In this document: positions 21,072 through 29,378 of the stretch, in pieces | Layout of the letters: each line of letters starts with the position of its first letter | Numbering within the stretch: the first letter of the stretch is position 1 | NCBI RefSeq assembly: GCF_004295125.1 | Contig: NZ_CP036170.1 | Coordinates: forward strand, 2,172,501 to 2,236,500 | DNA: 64,000 bases | Reading direction: 5' to 3' | Origin: [Clostridium] scindens ATCC 35704 | GTDB lineage: Bacteria > Bacillota > Clostridia > Lachnospirales > Lachnospiraceae | The notes under the pieces: model-generated | Databases searched by the model: none | What the model was told of the DNA's origin: nothing | Seen by the model: only the letters and a program-made list of their open reading frames with translations | Position numbers and translations under genes: made by a program

Positions 21072-22016
21072 TTGATATATGCAGTGAGAAAAGCGGGAAC
21101 ATTTGTGATAACGCTGGTGCTAGTATCTATCTTAACTTTCGGTGTGTTTCAAATTCTTCCGGGAGATCCGGTAGATATCATACTAGGTGTGGAAGCAGAT
21201 CCAATGCAGGCAGCAGCTCTGACAAAGGAGCTGGGTTTGGATAAGCCCATAATGGAGCGATATTTTGATTGGGTATTTGGTGCGGTCAGGGGAGATCTTG
21301 GAAATTCCATACGATATCAGGTGCCCGTGGGAGACTTACTGAAAAGCAGTCTGCCAGTCACGGCATCATTGGCCGTACTTTCCATTCTGTTGACAATATT
21401 GATTTCTGTACCGGCAGCAGTTTTTCTGGCAAAAAATCATCGGAAAAACTCTGCGATGGTATTGTCTTCGGTAACACAGTTTGGGATTGCGGTTCCATCA
21501 TTCTGGATTGGTATTTTATTGATTATGCTTTTTGCAGTGCAGTTTCATATTCTTCCATCCGGAGATTACACACCATTTTCAGAAAATCCAATAGAATGGC
21601 TGAAATCCCTGATTCTTCCTGCATGCTCAATTGCGGTTGGAACAACAGCAACAATTATCCGATATTTAAAAAATACCATTTTAGACCAAATGGGATTTGA
21701 CTATGTACGTACAGCGAGAAGTAAAGGGATGACACAAAAACAGGTATTGTTTAAGCATGTGTTGAAAAATGCATTACTTCCGGCAATCACCATCCTGGGA
21801 ATGATGATTGTGGATGTTCTAGGCGGGAGTGTGATTGTGGAAAATGTATTTAATCTTCCGGGAATCGGACATTTGTTGACATCAGGAGTGGGGAACAGGG
21901 ATTTTCCATTGGTGCAGGGGCTTGTATTTTATTTGGCCATTACAGTTTTAGTGATTAATCTTTTGGTGGATTTTTTATATACAGTTGTTGATCCAAGAAT
22001 AAGGGTAGGTGGGTGA
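21072..22016 (+). CDS. DppB-type ABC transporter permease
   Basis: About 314 residues with six membrane segments. TTG 21072 is chosen as start because AGGAGGGAAGG ends about 4 bases before it; the open frame goes further back into the binding-protein gene. The N-terminus LIYAVRKAGTFVITLVLVSI and QILPGDPVDIILG match DppB/OppB, and the EAA loop is DYVRTARSKGMTQKQVLFKHVLKNALLP. Confidence 0.92.
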   Translation: MIYAVRKAGTFVITLVLVSILTFGVFQILPGDPVDIILGVEADPMQAAALTKELGLDKPIMERYFDWVFGAVRGDLGNSIRYQVPVGDLLKSSLPVTASLAVLSILLTILISVPAAVFLAKNHRKNSAMVLSSVTQFGIAVPSFWIGILLIMLFAVQFHILPSGDYTPFSENPIEWLKSLILPACSIAVGTTATIIRYLKNTILDQMGFDYVRTARSKGMTQKQVLFKHVLKNALLPAITILGMMIVDVLGGSVIVENVFNLPGIGHLLTSGVGNRDFPLVQGLVFYLAITVLVINLLVDFLYTVVDPRIRVGG

Positions 22017-22843
22017 GAAAAAATATGAAAAGAAAATACATAAGAAATAAAAATTTTTGTATCGGCCTGGGAATTGTGGTGTTTTTATTTGTGATGATGT
22101 TTATCAGCCTGTTTTATACACCATATCCTCCAGATGCAATGGATACTGCCAATGCATTTGCAGTTCCATCAGCAAAACACCTGCTCGGAACAGATAATTT
22201 TGGGAGAGATATTTTGAGTCGCTTGATGACAGGATCACAGACTGCATTTTTTGTTGGAATAGGAGCGGTCACGATTGGATTGAGTGCCGGACTCTTACTG
22301 GGTTCTGTTTCCGGATATTTTGGAGGATGGATTGATGAAATTGTAATGCGTTTAATGGATACGAAGATGGCATTTCCAGGAGTAATTCTGGCATTAGTTC
22401 TGATTACGGTATTTGGAAGTGGTGCATTGAATACTGCTATAGCTCTGGGAATTATGTCTATTCCAAAATTTTGTAGAGTTACGAGAAGTGGATTTATGCA
22501 GATCAAACAGTTGGAATATATCAAAGCGGCAAGATCAAGAGGGGCATCGCGCTTCAGAATAATGGTACTACATATTCTTCCTAATATTTCATCATCGTTA
22601 ATTGTTACTGCAACATTGGGATTCTCCGGAGCAGTATTATCAGAAGCAGGACTTAGTTACCTAGGACTTGGGATTCAGCCGCCTACAGCGAGTTGGGGAA
22701 AGATGCTATATGAAGCACAGGCATATTTAATAACAAACCCCTTCTTAGCAGTTGTTCCCGGAATCATGATTACTATTATGGTATTGGGCTTTAATCTGCT
22801 TGGGGATGGACTGCGTGATCTTACGGAAAGACAGGGGAACTAA
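22013..22843 (+). CDS. DppC-type ABC transporter permease
   Basis: About 272-276 residues, the second permease. It has FCIGLGIVVFLFVMMFISLF as first helix, the family motif HLLGTDNFGRDILSRLMTGS, and the EAA loop EYIKAARSRGASRFRIMVLH. GTG 22013 overlaps the stop of the first permease (GTGA); ATG 22025 is the alternative start. Confidence 0.92.
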   Translation: MRKNMKRKYIRNKNFCIGLGIVVFLFVMMFISLFYTPYPPDAMDTANAFAVPSAKHLLGTDNFGRDILSRLMTGSQTAFFVGIGAVTIGLSAGLLLGSVSGYFGGWIDEIVMRLMDTKMAFPGVILALVLITVFGSGALNTAIALGIMSIPKFCRVTRSGFMQIKQLEYIKAARSRGASRFRIMVLHILPNISSSLIVTATLGFSGAVLSEAGLSYLGLGIQPPTASWGKMLYEAQAYLITNPFLAVVPGIMITIMVLGFNLLGDGLRDLTERQGN

Positions 22844-22860
22844 GAAAGGAAAGAAAAGAG

Positions 22861-23856
22861 ATGACGGAGTGCAAAGAGCATATAAGACTGGCTGTAAAAA
22901 ATCTATCTGTAGAAATTCGTACTGGAGGGAAGGATTGTAAAGTATTGAACCAGATAAGTTTTACAGCGAAACCGGGAGAAATCATCGGGCTGGTAGGAGA
23001 ATCCGGATGTGGAAAAAGTATGACTTCTCTGGCCATTATGGGACTTCTTCCATCTGGTGCATGTGTTTCCGAAGGGGAAATCCAAATGGAAGGGAAAGAC
23101 CTGTTATCTTTGAGTGAAGCAGAACTATGCTCAGTCAGAGGCGGAGAAGTTGCAATGATTTTTCAGGAGCCAATGAGTGCATTAAACCCGTTAATTCCGG
23201 TAGGAAAACAGATCGAAGAATGCTATCGGCTTCATCATAAAGCTGTATCAGCCATACAGACCAGGGAAATTACGCTGGATATGATGCGAACGGTAGGATT
23301 GTCCCGTGTGGAGAGTTTGTATCATGAATTTCCACATCAGTTATCAGGAGGAATGAAGCAGAGAATTGTGATCGCTATGGCATTGATCAATCGTCCTCGG
23401 TTGATTATTGCGGATGAGCCAACAACAGCATTGGATGTGACAATTCAGGCACAAATTCTGGAACTGTTGAAAAAAATGAATGTGGAATATGGATGTACAG
23501 TTCTGTTTATCTCCCATGATCTGGGTGTGATTCGAACTGTCTGTGATCAGATTGTTGTCATGTATGCCGGAAGGATTGTAGAGCAGGGCAAAACGGAGGA
23601 AGTTTTAAAAACACCCGGACATCCTTATACGAGGGGGCTTCTTTCTTCTATTGCGGGAGCGAAGAATAAAGGGGAGGAACTGTACAGTATTCCAGGGTAT
23701 GTGGAGCCTTTGGAAAAAAGGGAAGAGAACAGATGTCCTTTTGTGAAAAGATGCGAACGAGCACAGGAGGTCTGCCATATTACCTGTCCGGATATGAAGG
23801 AAATACAGGGCAGAAAGGTAAGATGTTTCTACGAAGGAGATGGAAGAAGTGAGTAA
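22861..23856 (+). CDS. DppD-type ABC transporter ATP-binding protein
   Basis: A 331-residue ATPase. Walker A is GLVGESGCGKSMTS (about 43-56), the signature is HQLSGGMKQRIVIAMAL, Walker B is LIIADEPTTALDV, and the H-loop His is in ISHDLGV. The C-terminal oligopeptide/dipeptide extension has four cysteines in CPFVKRCERAQEVC, as in family members that bind an iron-sulfur cluster or zinc. Confidence 0.95.
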   Translation: MTECKEHIRLAVKNLSVEIRTGGKDCKVLNQISFTAKPGEIIGLVGESGCGKSMTSLAIMGLLPSGACVSEGEIQMEGKDLLSLSEAELCSVRGGEVAMIFQEPMSALNPLIPVGKQIEECYRLHHKAVSAIQTREITLDMMRTVGLSRVESLYHEFPHQLSGGMKQRIVIAMALINRPRLIIADEPTTALDVTIQAQILELLKKMNVEYGCTVLFISHDLGVIRTVCDQIVVMYAGRIVEQGKTEEVLKTPGHPYTRGLLSSIAGAKNKGEELYSIPGYVEPLEKREENRCPFVKRCERAQEVCHITCPDMKEIQGRKVRCFYEGDGRSE

Positions 23857-24826
23857 TGTAGAAGTGCTGATCGAAGCAAGAGATCTTTGTAAATATTATC
23901 CTGTAAAGGCAAAGAAAATTTTTGAGAAGAATAAAAAAGTACGGGCTGTGGAGAAATTAAATTTGTCCATCAGAAAAGGAAGTACTTTTGGTCTGGTAGG
24001 AGAATCCGGATGTGGGAAATCTACAACGGGACAAATGCTTTCTGAAATCGTTTCGGCAACACAGGGAGAGATTTTATATCAGGACAAACCACTCCGTGAA
24101 ATGAACCGTATGGAAAGAGCCGCTGTAAGAAAAAAAATCCAGATGGTATTTCAGGATCCATATTCTTCCTTAAATCCCAAAAGAACGATTGAATGGACTT
24201 TGGAAGAGCCATTGAAAAGTTGTACCAAATTAGGAAAAAAGGAAAGGAAACAAAAGGTACAGGAAATATTGAAAATTGTTGGCCTGGATGAAAGTTATGG
24301 GCAGCGTTACCCCGGGGAATTAAGCGGAGGACAAAGACAAAGAGTCAGTATTGCTGCAGCTTTGATCCTGGATCCGGAATTTGTAATAGCAGATGAATCG
24401 GTTTCCGCTCTGGATGTATCTGTACAGGCACAGATCCTGAACCTTTTACAGAAACTGCAAAAAGAGAAGGGATTGACCTATTTGTTCATTTCCCATGATT
24501 TGAATGTAGTACAGTATATGAGTGATGAGATTGGGGTGATGTATCTGGGGCATCTGGTAGAACTGGGAGATGCACAGGAAGTATGTAGTCATCCGGCGCA
24601 TCCGTATACAAAAGCACTGCTTTCTGCAATTCCGGAAGTAGAAGGAGTACGAAAAGAAAGAATTGTACTGGAAGGTGAAGTTCCAAGCCCTGCAAATGTT
24701 CCCGAAGGATGTCCATTTCATACCAGATGCAAAGAGGCACAGGAACGGTGCAGAAAAGAATATCCAGCTCCAAGAAAAGTAAAGGAAGGGCATGTTGTGT
24801 GCTGTCACAATGTAGCAAAGGTGTAA
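23840..24826 (+). CDS. DppF-type ABC transporter ATP-binding protein
   Basis: A 328-residue partner ATPase overlapping its neighbour by 17 bases. Walker A is GLVGESGCGKSTTGQ, the signature is GELSGGQRQRVSIAAAL, Walker B is FVIADESVSALDV, and the C-terminus carries CPFHTRCKEAQERC. Heterodimeric ATPases of this kind power Dpp/Opp importers. Confidence 0.95.
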   Translation: MEEVSNVEVLIEARDLCKYYPVKAKKIFEKNKKVRAVEKLNLSIRKGSTFGLVGESGCGKSTTGQMLSEIVSATQGEILYQDKPLREMNRMERAAVRKKIQMVFQDPYSSLNPKRTIEWTLEEPLKSCTKLGKKERKQKVQEILKIVGLDESYGQRYPGELSGGQRQRVSIAAALILDPEFVIADESVSALDVSVQAQILNLLQKLQKEKGLTYLFISHDLNVVQYMSDEIGVMYLGHLVELGDAQEVCSHPAHPYTKALLSAIPEVEGVRKERIVLEGEVPSPANVPEGCPFHTRCKEAQERCRKEYPAPRKVKEGHVVCCHNVAKV

Positions 24827-24833
24827 AACAGAC

Positions 24834-25634
24834 ATGAAATTAGGTGTAATTTCAGATATTCATTTAGATGTTAACGAACAATATCCAGTAGTAGAATTAT
24901 TGGCAAAAGAAGCAGAAAGAAGAAAGCTGGAAGGATTGCTCCTGGCAGGAGATATTTCCAATGGTCCAAAGAGCACGCTTCGACACCTGGAACAAATGAA
25001 AAAAAGGCTTCCGGTACCATTCTGGTTCGTACCCGGCAATCATGACATGTGGGACCAGGAACAGGAGTATATGGACTCATGGCAAATATATGAAGAATAT
25101 AAAAAATATGAGGAGTGCCTGTGTGGAAAATCAGTACAGGTTGGAAACAGTATTCTGCTGGGAAATATTGGATGGTATGATTATTCATTTGGAGATGAAG
25201 CTTATTCAATAGAAGATTTCCAGAAAAAAAGCCGCAATGGTCGTGTATGGCAGGATAGTATTTGGGTCCGGTGGAATCGTGATGACAGACAACTTGCAAA
25301 AGCAATGTGTGAAGAACTGGAAGAGATCATAAAAGAACACAAAGGAAAAAGGACGATCTCCGTTACGCACATGATAGCGCTTCCAGAGTTGAAAGTACCT
25401 TTGGAACGAGTGAACTGGGACTATTTTAATGCATTTCTGGGCAGCAGAGAATTGGGAGAGATGTATGAAAGAAATGGTGTGTCATGCGCAGTGATGGGAC
25501 ATGTACACTATAGAAAGCGTATACTGAAAAATCAGGTGGATTATGTCTGTGCCTGCTTAAATTACCATACAGAATGGCAAACGCAGGATCCGGGAGAGGA
25601 ACTCAGAAAAACGATGCAGGAGATAGAGGCATAA
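24834..25634 (+). CDS. Calcineurin-like metallophosphoesterase
   Basis: A 266-residue phosphoesterase. Metal-binding motifs are in order: GVISDIHLD (D-x-H, about 4-12), LLAGDIS (GD, about 36-42), FVPGNHDMWD (GNHD, about 65-74), SVTHM (His) and VMGHVHYRKR (GH-x-H). It starts 7 bases after the last ABC gene, so it closes the operon. It may cut phosphate or phosphodiester bonds of the imported compound. Confidence 0.9.
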   Translation: MKLGVISDIHLDVNEQYPVVELLAKEAERRKLEGLLLAGDISNGPKSTLRHLEQMKKRLPVPFWFVPGNHDMWDQEQEYMDSWQIYEEYKKYEECLCGKSVQVGNSILLGNIGWYDYSFGDEAYSIEDFQKKSRNGRVWQDSIWVRWNRDDRQLAKAMCEELEEIIKEHKGKRTISVTHMIALPELKVPLERVNWDYFNAFLGSRELGEMYERNGVSCAVMGHVHYRKRILKNQVDYVCACLNYHTEWQTQDPGEELRKTMQEIEA

Positions 25635-25812
25635 AGAATAGAAAGAAGCATGAAAGGATATTAAGAATAATCCATGTTAATCTGCTTGTGATTTTGAAAG
25701 AACATTCGTATATCTATTTAACAATATAGTATTATTTTTAACGTGTATTTCTATATAGATTTGCACGTTTTTCTTTTCTCTCAAAAAACTCTATATAAAC
25801 ACTATAGAACAC

Positions 25813-25841
25813 TTGACAACAGTTTAAAACTGTTATATACT
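25813..25841 (+). promoter_or_regulatory. Promoter with a palindromic GntR operator
   Basis: TTGACA (25813-25818) and TATACT (25836-25841) are 17 bases apart. The space between holds a 17-base perfect palindrome AACAGTTT-A-AAACTGTT (25818-25834). Placement between -35 and -10 is a classical repressor site, and the first gene downstream is a GntR regulator, so autoregulation is likely. The 180 bases before it are AT-rich and show no gene. Confidence 0.8.
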
Positions 25842-25872
25842 GTTTTGAGAAAAAGGAGGAAGGATATAAAGA

Positions 25873-26244
25873 ATGAAAATTATAATCAATACTTCCTTAA
25901 TGGTTCCTATCTATGAGCAGATTGTAGACCAGATTAAAATGCTCATACGCAATGGGGAATTAAAGGAAAATGACAATCTTCCATCTGTCCGTGCCTTGGC
26001 TAAAGAATTAAAAATAAGTGCTTTAACAGTTAAGAAAGCATACGATAATTTGGAAAGCGAGGGCTTTACTGTAACAGTACATGGTAAAGGAACATATGTA
26101 GCGGCTACAAATACAGAACTTCTTCTGGAAGAACAAAAAAAGGAGCTGGAAGCGGATTTAGAGCAGGCTATTCAAAAAGGCAGACGTTGCGGTATTTGTG
26201 ATGAAGATATAAAAAGTTTATTTGAGTTAATATTGGAGGGGTGA
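25873..26244 (+). CDS. GntR-family regulator, YtrA subfamily
   Basis: A 123-residue small GntR protein. The winged helix includes YEQIVDQIKMLIRNGELKEN and LPSVRALAKELKISALTVKKAYDNLESEGF, the YtrA-type signature, with only a short C-terminal dimerisation tail holding CGIC. YtrA regulators sit before ABC cassettes that respond to cell-envelope antibiotics. The palindrome in its promoter is the likely target. Confidence 0.93.
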   Translation: MKIIINTSLMVPIYEQIVDQIKMLIRNGELKENDNLPSVRALAKELKISALTVKKAYDNLESEGFTVTVHGKGTYVAATNTELLLEEQKKELEADLEQAIQKGRRCGICDEDIKSLFELILEG

Positions 26245-26247
26245 TAT

Positions 26248-27099
26248 ATGTTAAAAATCGAACATTTAAAAAAGCATTATACTAATTTTTCTCTTGATTG
26301 TTCATTAGAACTTTTGTCTGGCTGCGTGACTGGTCTAATCGGACAAAATGGAGCAGGAAAAAGCACGACATTTAAAGCAATATTGGGATTGATTTCAACT
26401 GACGGTGGAAACATTGCAATACTTGGAAAAGATATAAAAGATTTTACGGCAAAAGATAAAGAAGAATTGGGCGTTGTATTGTCTGACTCTGGTTTTAGCG
26501 GTTATCTGAAAATAAAAGATATTATCCCTGTATTGCAGAATATGTATACAAAATTCGATAAGTCTTTCTTTATTGAACAGGTACAGAAATTTCAATTACC
26601 TCTTGATAAGCAGATAAAAGATTTCTCCACTGGAATGAAAGCAAAACTAAAAGTGCTAGTTGCCATTTCACACAACGCAAAACTGCTAATACTAGATGAA
26701 CCGACATCTGGTTTAGATGTAATTGCAAGGGATGAATTGCTTGAAATGTTGAGAGAATTTATGGAAAAAGATGAAGAACGCTCTATTTTGATTAGTTCTC
26801 ATATTTCCAGTGATTTAGAGTCGCTGTGCGACAATATCTATATGATACATGATGGTAAAATCATTCTGCATGAAGATACGGACGTACTTCTTAGTGATTA
26901 TGCTTTGTTAAAAGTGGACGCAAAACAGTATGACAAGTTGGATAAACAGTTTATCTTACGTTCCAGAAAGGAAGCATATGGATATAGTTGTTTGACAAAC
27001 CAGAAACAGTATTATATGGAGAATTATCCTAAAATCGCGATTGAAAAAGGCACAATAGACGAAGTCATTACTATGATGATAAGGGGGAGCGAACAATGA
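26248..27099 (+). CDS. ABC transporter ATP-binding protein
   Basis: A 283-residue ATPase. Walker A is GLIGQNGAGKSTTFK (about 29-43), the signature is the variant FSTGMKAKLKVL, Walker B is LLILDEPTSGLDV, and the H-loop is ISSHISSDLESL. It lies 3 bases after the regulator and overlaps the permease start by 4 bases (ATGA), so translation is coupled. Confidence 0.93.
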   Translation: MLKIEHLKKHYTNFSLDCSLELLSGCVTGLIGQNGAGKSTTFKAILGLISTDGGNIAILGKDIKDFTAKDKEELGVVLSDSGFSGYLKIKDIIPVLQNMYTKFDKSFFIEQVQKFQLPLDKQIKDFSTGMKAKLKVLVAISHNAKLLILDEPTSGLDVIARDELLEMLREFMEKDEERSILISSHISSDLESLCDNIYMIHDGKIILHEDTDVLLSDYALLKVDAKQYDKLDKQFILRSRKEAYGYSCLTNQKQYYMENYPKIAIEKGTIDEVITMMIRGSEQ

Positions 27100-27752
27100 A
27101 AGGATTATTAGTAAAAGATTTTAAATTGATGATGTTGCAGAGAAACTTCTTTTTGCTCATTTTAGTGATTGTAATTGGAATGATGGCATTTACTGATGAT
27201 GTAGTATTCCCGTTAGGTTTTTTGAGTTTTGTTGTATCACTGTTTACATTAAGTACAATAAGTTATGATGATTTTGATAATGGTAATGCGTTTCTATTCA
27301 CATTGCCTATCACCCGTAACGATTATGTAATTGAAAAATATTCCCTTGGTTTGCTATTTGGGTGCGTGGCATGGATTTTAGCAACTGTTTTGGGTGTGAT
27401 AGCAACGGTATTTAAAGGAACATTACCTATTACAGATTTAATGCTGGCTTCATTGATAATTCTGCCTATTATGATTGTTATTCAAGCAATCATGATTCCT
27501 TTTCAACTTAAATTTGGTGGTGACAAGGGAAGAATAGCTATGATTGGAGCATTTGGAGCTTTAGCATTAATCGCTCTTGTTATCGTAAAAGGAGCAAAAG
27601 CCATTTTCAATATTGATTTAGTTCATTTATTGGACACTTTACCAACTGTAAGTATGGGGATGTTGGTTGTCATTGCGGTCATAGTTGCCTTGGTACTGTT
27701 ACTAATTTCTATGAAAATTAGTCTTTCGATTATGAACAAAAAGGAATTTTAA
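27096..27752 (+). CDS. ABC-2-type permease
   Basis: A 218-residue protein with about six membrane helices of the ABC-2 family found in YtrA-type operons. Early motif VKDFKLMMLQRNFFLLI and DFDNGNAFLFTLPITRNDYVIEKY are typical of this permease class. With the ATPase it forms an exporter, probably for a peptide or envelope-active compound. Confidence 0.88.
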   Translation: MKGLLVKDFKLMMLQRNFFLLILVIVIGMMAFTDDVVFPLGFLSFVVSLFTLSTISYDDFDNGNAFLFTLPITRNDYVIEKYSLGLLFGCVAWILATVLGVIATVFKGTLPITDLMLASLIILPIMIVIQAIMIPFQLKFGGDKGRIAMIGAFGALALIALVIVKGAKAIFNIDLVHLLDTLPTVSMGMLVVIAVIVALVLLLISMKISLSIMNKKEF

Positions 27753-27763
27753 AGGGGGAGCTT

Positions 27764-27877
27764 ATGGATTTAACAATATTAGCTGTTGTACTACTATTAT
27801 GTGGCGGTATTCCTTTAAGAAACAAGATATATAAAGAGCGTAAAAAGAAAAAGGAAGAAAATAAGAAAGATATATAA
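27764..27877 (+). CDS. Small membrane protein, 37 residues
   Basis: A short frame starts at ATG 27764 after a strong AAGGGGGAG: one hydrophobic helix (LTILAVVLLLCGGI) followed by a very basic tail rich in Lys. It directly follows the permease by 11 bases. Position, ribosome binding site and membrane-helix pattern support a real accessory peptide; no family is recognised. Confidence 0.65.
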   Translation: MDLTILAVVLLLCGGIPLRNKIYKERKKKKEENKKDI

Positions 27878-27889
27878 AGGGGCGATATT

Positions 27890-27967
27890 ATGGAAAAAAT
27901 TTTATGCATAATTGCTTTAATCGTATTTGTATATTGGGTTTTCATCAAACGTAACAGAAAAAAGTAG
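27890..27967 (+). CDS. Small membrane protein, 25 residues
   Basis: MEKILCIIALIVFVYWVFIK then a basic end. It starts at ATG 27890 after AAAGGGGCG, 12 bases past the preceding small gene. Single helix plus basic tail, like its neighbour. It is very short, so coding status rests on the ribosome binding site and context. Confidence 0.55.
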   Translation: MEKILCIIALIVFVYWVFIKRNRKK

Positions 27968-27992
27968 TTACTGATATGAAAGGGGAATAAAA

Positions 27993-28214
27993 TTGAAAAA
28001 TACTTGGCAATGCCCTAAATGTGGGGCAACAGATGTAGTCCGTATTCCTGATAATTCTAGTCGTCATGCCAGCGGAAATAATATATACACAAGCACCCAT
28101 ACTTTGTTTGGAAAAATTCCTGTAATACGTTATGTTTGCTGTGAATGCGGATATGTAGAAAACTGGGTTGAAGCAAAAGAAGAATTACTGGAAATCAAGA
28201 AAAAATTTGGATAA
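27993..28214 (+). CDS. Zinc-ribbon protein, 73 residues
   Basis: Begins at TTG 27993 after AAAGGGGAA. Two Cys-x2-Cys pairs, WQCPKCGATD (about 5-14) and VCCECGYVENW (about 49-59), form a zinc ribbon. Similar small ribbons occur next to ABC or phage-defence genes; the function is not known. Confidence 0.7.
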   Translation: MKNTWQCPKCGATDVVRIPDNSSRHASGNNIYTSTHTLFGKIPVIRYVCCECGYVENWVEAKEELLEIKKKFG

Positions 28215-28235
28215 TTGAAAGGTAGTATTGACAAT

Positions 28236-28421
28236 ATGAAAGAATATAAGTATGTGGAAGTGAAATTTGAAGCAAAAGGTGGATTATTCCATTGCATTTC
28301 TAAACCAAAAGAAATCATCAGTAAATATGTGAAAGAGGGATATTCTTATGTTGGATTTATGCCAACTTTAATAGACGCACATGGTAGTTTTAGAAGAATT
28401 GATTTGATATTTGAAAAATAG
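28236..28421 (+). CDS. DUF4177-like small protein
   Basis: About 61 residues: MKEYKYVEVKFEAKGG followed by KEIISKYVKEGYSYVGFMPT, a small alpha/beta fold like DUF4177 proteins. ATG 28236 follows GAAAGGTAG by 10 bases; TTG 28215 would extend it by 7 residues. Confidence 0.6.
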   Translation: MKEYKYVEVKFEAKGGLFHCISKPKEIISKYVKEGYSYVGFMPTLIDAHGSFRRIDLIFEK

Positions 28422-28439
28422 AACTCTTGGTTTTAAGGC

Positions 28440-28694
28440 AGGTGAGAATGGAGTGTTGTCCGGCAAATTAAATGATGTGCTGTTTGCAGACTATACCTAT
28501 GCTGATGCATGTCTTAAACATCCCGTTTGGAGCGGACAGCCTTCCCGCTGAAGCGTGCAGGCTGTTCCGCTCAAGCGGAATACGCACCAGAGCCTCATAC
28601 CCCTCAAATAATCGTTATTTTATTACTTTCTGGTTACCTCGATAAAAAATGAATATATACTAAATCTTATTATAGATTTTACAGGCATTACTAG
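28440..28694. other. Gap with inverted repeats
   Basis: No gene is seen. Arms AGCGGACAGCC (28531-28541) and GGCTGTTCCGCT (28560-28571) pair with one bulge, and TTCCGCT-CA-AGCGGAA (28565-28580) forms an alternative hairpin sharing one arm. It lacks a T-run. A plus-strand frame SGKLNDVLFADYTYADACLK just before it may be a gene relic. Confidence 0.45.
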
Positions 28695-29378
28695 CTAATC
28701 AAGTATTAGTAAGCCATTTTTAATTCGATAACATGTTTCGCTTAATTTTGCAAAATCTATGTCATGCGTAACCAATAGTATTGATTTATTCATGGTATCA
28801 TGCATTTTTTTAAAGATTCCTTCTACATTTCTTTTCGATTGATCATCGAGATTCCCTGTCGGCTCATCTGCCAAAATAAATTCCGGATCATTAAATAAAG
28901 CTCTCGCAATAGCCATTCTCTGTTTTTCTCCTCCGGATAATTCTCTTGGATATTTTTTCAAAAGCTTCTCATTTATTTCCAGATAATCTGCCAGCTCCAA
29001 AGCTCTGTTTTGTGCCGCATCGCCATTCATTTTATCCAATAATCCAGGTAAAATTATATTATCCAGGGCTGTAAGCTGATCCAACAGAAAATAATCTTGA
29101 AAAACAAAACCCATCTTTTTTCTTCTTAAATCCGCCAGTTCATCCTTCCATAATTCTTTTACCTGCACTCCGTTGATGATGATCTCGCCCTCCGACGGAG
29201 TTGTCAATAATCCCATGATTTTCAGCAGAGTTGTTTTTCCACATCCAGATCTGCCAATGACAGAGACAAAATCACCCTGATTGATTGTCAGATTGATTTC
29301 CTTTAATACCTCTACATATTCGTCCGCCCTACCTGACATTTTATATGTTTTTTTAATATTCTTTAGTTCCTGCTTCAT
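28695..29378 (-). CDS. ABC transporter ATP-binding protein (MacB/LolD-like)
   Basis: A 227-residue ATPase. Walker A is VIGRSGCGKTTLLK (about 40-53), the signature is ELSGGEKQRMAIARAL, Walker B is FILADEPTGNLD, and the H-loop is VTHDIDFA. Such ATPases pair with FtsX-fold permeases for peptide export or antibiotic resistance. It overlaps the upstream permease gene by 4 bases. Confidence 0.95.
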   Translation of the reverse strand: MKQELKNIKKTYKMSGRADEYVEVLKEINLTINQGDFVSVIGRSGCGKTTLLKIMGLLTTPSEGEIIINGVQVKELWKDELADLRRKKMGFVFQDYFLLDQLTALDNIILPGLLDKMNGDAAQNRALELADYLEINEKLLKKYPRELSGGEKQRMAIARALFNDPEFILADEPTGNLDDQSKRNVEGIFKKMHDTMNKSILLVTHDIDFAKLSETCYRIKNGLLILD

